Source: Vallitalea sp.
GTDB taxonomy: Bacteria; Bacillota; Clostridia; Lachnospirales; Vallitaleaceae
Direction: 5' to 3'
Assembly: GCA_025210515.1 (NCBI GenBank)
Contig: JAOARM010000004.1
Location: 1-64,000 of the forward strand
Length of the DNA: 64,000 nt
Part shown: positions 62,806 through 64,000 of the stretch, in pieces
Position numbering within the stretch: position 1 is the first letter of the stretch
Layout of the letters: every line of letters begins with the position of its first letter
Program-made: the position numbers and the translations under genes
Notes under the pieces: generated by a model
The model's input: only the letters and a program-made list of their open reading frames with translations
Told to the model about the DNA's origin: nothing
Database searches by the model: none

Positions 62806-64000
62806 AATTAACCTCCTCAATAGGTGTTTTAGGAAGTATAACTTTCACAGTAGTTCCTACACCCTCTTCACTATCAACCATAAGACCATATTGATTTCCG
62901 TATTTTATTTTTATACGTTTATTTACATTAATTAATGCAATTCCATTTCCTTTTTTGGTAAGGTTAAAATCTGATGTTATTTGTTTTTCTAGTAATAGTT
63001 TTGCTCTTATTAATTCTAGTGTTTTATTATTCATGCCTACTCCATTATCTCTAATTATAAAAGCAATATTAGTATCTTCTACACAGCTTGATATATATAT
63101 TGTAGTTGTATCTTTTTTTGCTTCACAACCATGAATTACAGAGTTTTCAACAATTGGTTGTAATAATAAAGAAGGAATAATATAATCATTATAAGATTCA
63201 TCAACATCAATATTATAATCTAATCTATCGGTGTATCTGTTCTTTTGAATTGTTAAATATGCGTCTAGTAAATCAAGTTCTGTAGCAACAGGAATTTCTT
63301 TATCTAGGTGAGTAAGTCCTCGCAAAATTATACTTAATTTATTAATATTAGTGACAGCTTGTTCTAAGGAATTAGATTGCACTAACATACTAATCATATT
63401 AAGTGTATTATAAATAAAATGTGGTTGAATTTGGCTAAATAGTGAACTTATCTGTGCCTCCTTTTGCAGATACTTTGCTTCATATATTTGGTGAACTAAT
63501 ATATCGTTTTTATGAAACATATTTCTTAGTTCACTAACCATCTCATTCAGCGATGTTGATAAGTACCCTAATTCATCATTAGAGTCTACATTGAATACTA
63601 CGTTTAGATTTCCTTTTCTGATTTTATGTATATTATGTACGATTTTATTTAGAGGTCTTAGATACATATTAAGATAAAATATAATTACTAATATTGAAAA
63701 TAAGAAACATATTAACGCAACTAGGAAAGCACTATTTCTAACATTAATAATTTTATCATTGATAGTAGCTAAAGAAGTAACGCCTATTATAGTCCAGTTA
63801 GCGTATTCTATATTTGTATAGTTTATTAGATAGTGTTTATTATTGAACTTTATTATATTTAATAGATTACTATTATTCTGAGCCTTAGAATATACATCAG
63901 CACATTCATTATCATTAAGTGAAGGCACATTAGAGAAAATAGTTTTATGATTTGAGTCAATAATAAAGACTCCTCCGCCTTTTCCAAAATTAACTTTGTT
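62798..64000 (-). CDS. YesM-type sensor histidine kinase (partial at right edge)
   Basis: Partner of the YesN-type regulator. In order on the minus strand: part of an extracellular CACHE-like sensor (GKGGGVFIIDSN, then WTIIGVTSL), one membrane helix, HAMP (PLNKIVHNIHKIRKGNLNV), the His_kinase domain with QPHFIYNTLNMI, and HATPase with DNGVGM and GNGIALINVNKR. The frame is open to the window edge, so the N-terminus and start codon lie outside; the GTG at 63928 is internal to the sensor domain. Confidence 0.9.
   Translation of the reverse strand, partial: NKVNFGKGGGVFIIDSNHKTIFSNVPSLNDNECADVYSKAQNNSNLLNIIKFNNKHYLINYTNIEYANWTIIGVTSLATINDKIINVRNSAFLVALICFLFSILVIIFYLNMYLRPLNKIVHNIHKIRKGNLNVVFNVDSNDELGYLSTSLNEMVSELRNMFHKNDILVHQIYEAKYLQKEAQISSLFSQIQPHFIYNTLNMISMLVQSNSLEQAVTNINKLSIILRGLTHLDKEIPVATELDLLDAYLTIQKNRYTDRLDYNIDVDESYNDYIIPSLLLQPIVENSVIHGCEAKKDTTTIYISSCVEDTNIAFIIRDNGVGMNNKTLELIRAKLLLEKQITSDFNLTKKGNGIALINVNKRIKIKYGNQYGLMVDSEEGVGTTVKVILPKTPIEEVNYG

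Noticed and set aside
62798..63928. GTG at 63928 as the start of the YesM-type kinase
   Set aside because: The frame stays open to the window edge and the upstream codons continue a CACHE-like sensor sequence, so the gene is cut by the window instead.

Overview
The window is AT-rich, gene-dense DNA that looks like an anaerobic, spore-forming Clostridia member, probably of the Lachnospirales/Vallitalea type. The signs are low-GC codon use, strong GGAGG-type ribosome binding sites, a tandem Csp germination protease, a class III (anaerobic) ribonucleotide reductase, Cys-type sulfatases that need an anaerobic maturase, and Firmicutes lipoproteins. The genus is inferred from gene content only.

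Left part (1-20,900): the start of an IS1634-like transposase runs off the left edge. A cobalamin riboswitch with promoter and terminator precedes a B12-type ABC importer (btuF-btuC-btuD). Then come a small membrane protein, a 1171-residue double subtilase of the Csp family, a TPR lipoprotein, hflX, and nrdD with two NrdR boxes and a fused glutaredoxin-like tail. A GH116 glycosidase and a LacI regulator form an operon on the minus strand with an apparent operator. thyA, folA and an MFS transporter follow.

Middle (21,000-35,600): part of a Tad/Flp pilus set (DUF5702 giant protein, two TadE-like pseudopilins, TadV-type prepilin peptidase), recQ, a secreted four-repeat SHOCT-like protein beside an OmpR-type two-component system, an AraC regulator and an MgtC-family membrane protein.

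Right part (35,900-60,600) is the most interesting stretch. Two cytosolic Cys-type sulfatases, a TctCBA importer, a DUF3604/PHP protein, a NagB-like protein, a ROK regulator, a mutarotase, a phosphofructokinase and a class II aldolase form one catabolic block. Several of its units share a 17-bp palindrome. A LacI regulator follows that appears to bind its own promoter and that of a LarA-family nickel enzyme plus a TIM-like isomerase. Directly after come larE, a His-tailed lipoprotein, NikL-like, cbiM, cbiQ, cbiO, larC (with an 18-His tract) and larB. These are the machinery for importing nickel and building the nickel-pincer nucleotide cofactor. I infer a pathway in which an imported sulfated, probably acidic sugar derivative is desulfated inside the cell and broken down through phosphorylated intermediates, with a nickel-dependent epimerase/racemase as one step.

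The window ends with a DUF3842 protein and a YesN/YesM-type two-component pair on the minus strand, whose kinase gene runs off the right edge. Three intergenic copies of a structured repeat (691-818, 35672-35775, 54091-54218) share a three-way-junction fold; two are near-identical in their arms and the third keeps the topology with a different outer stem.
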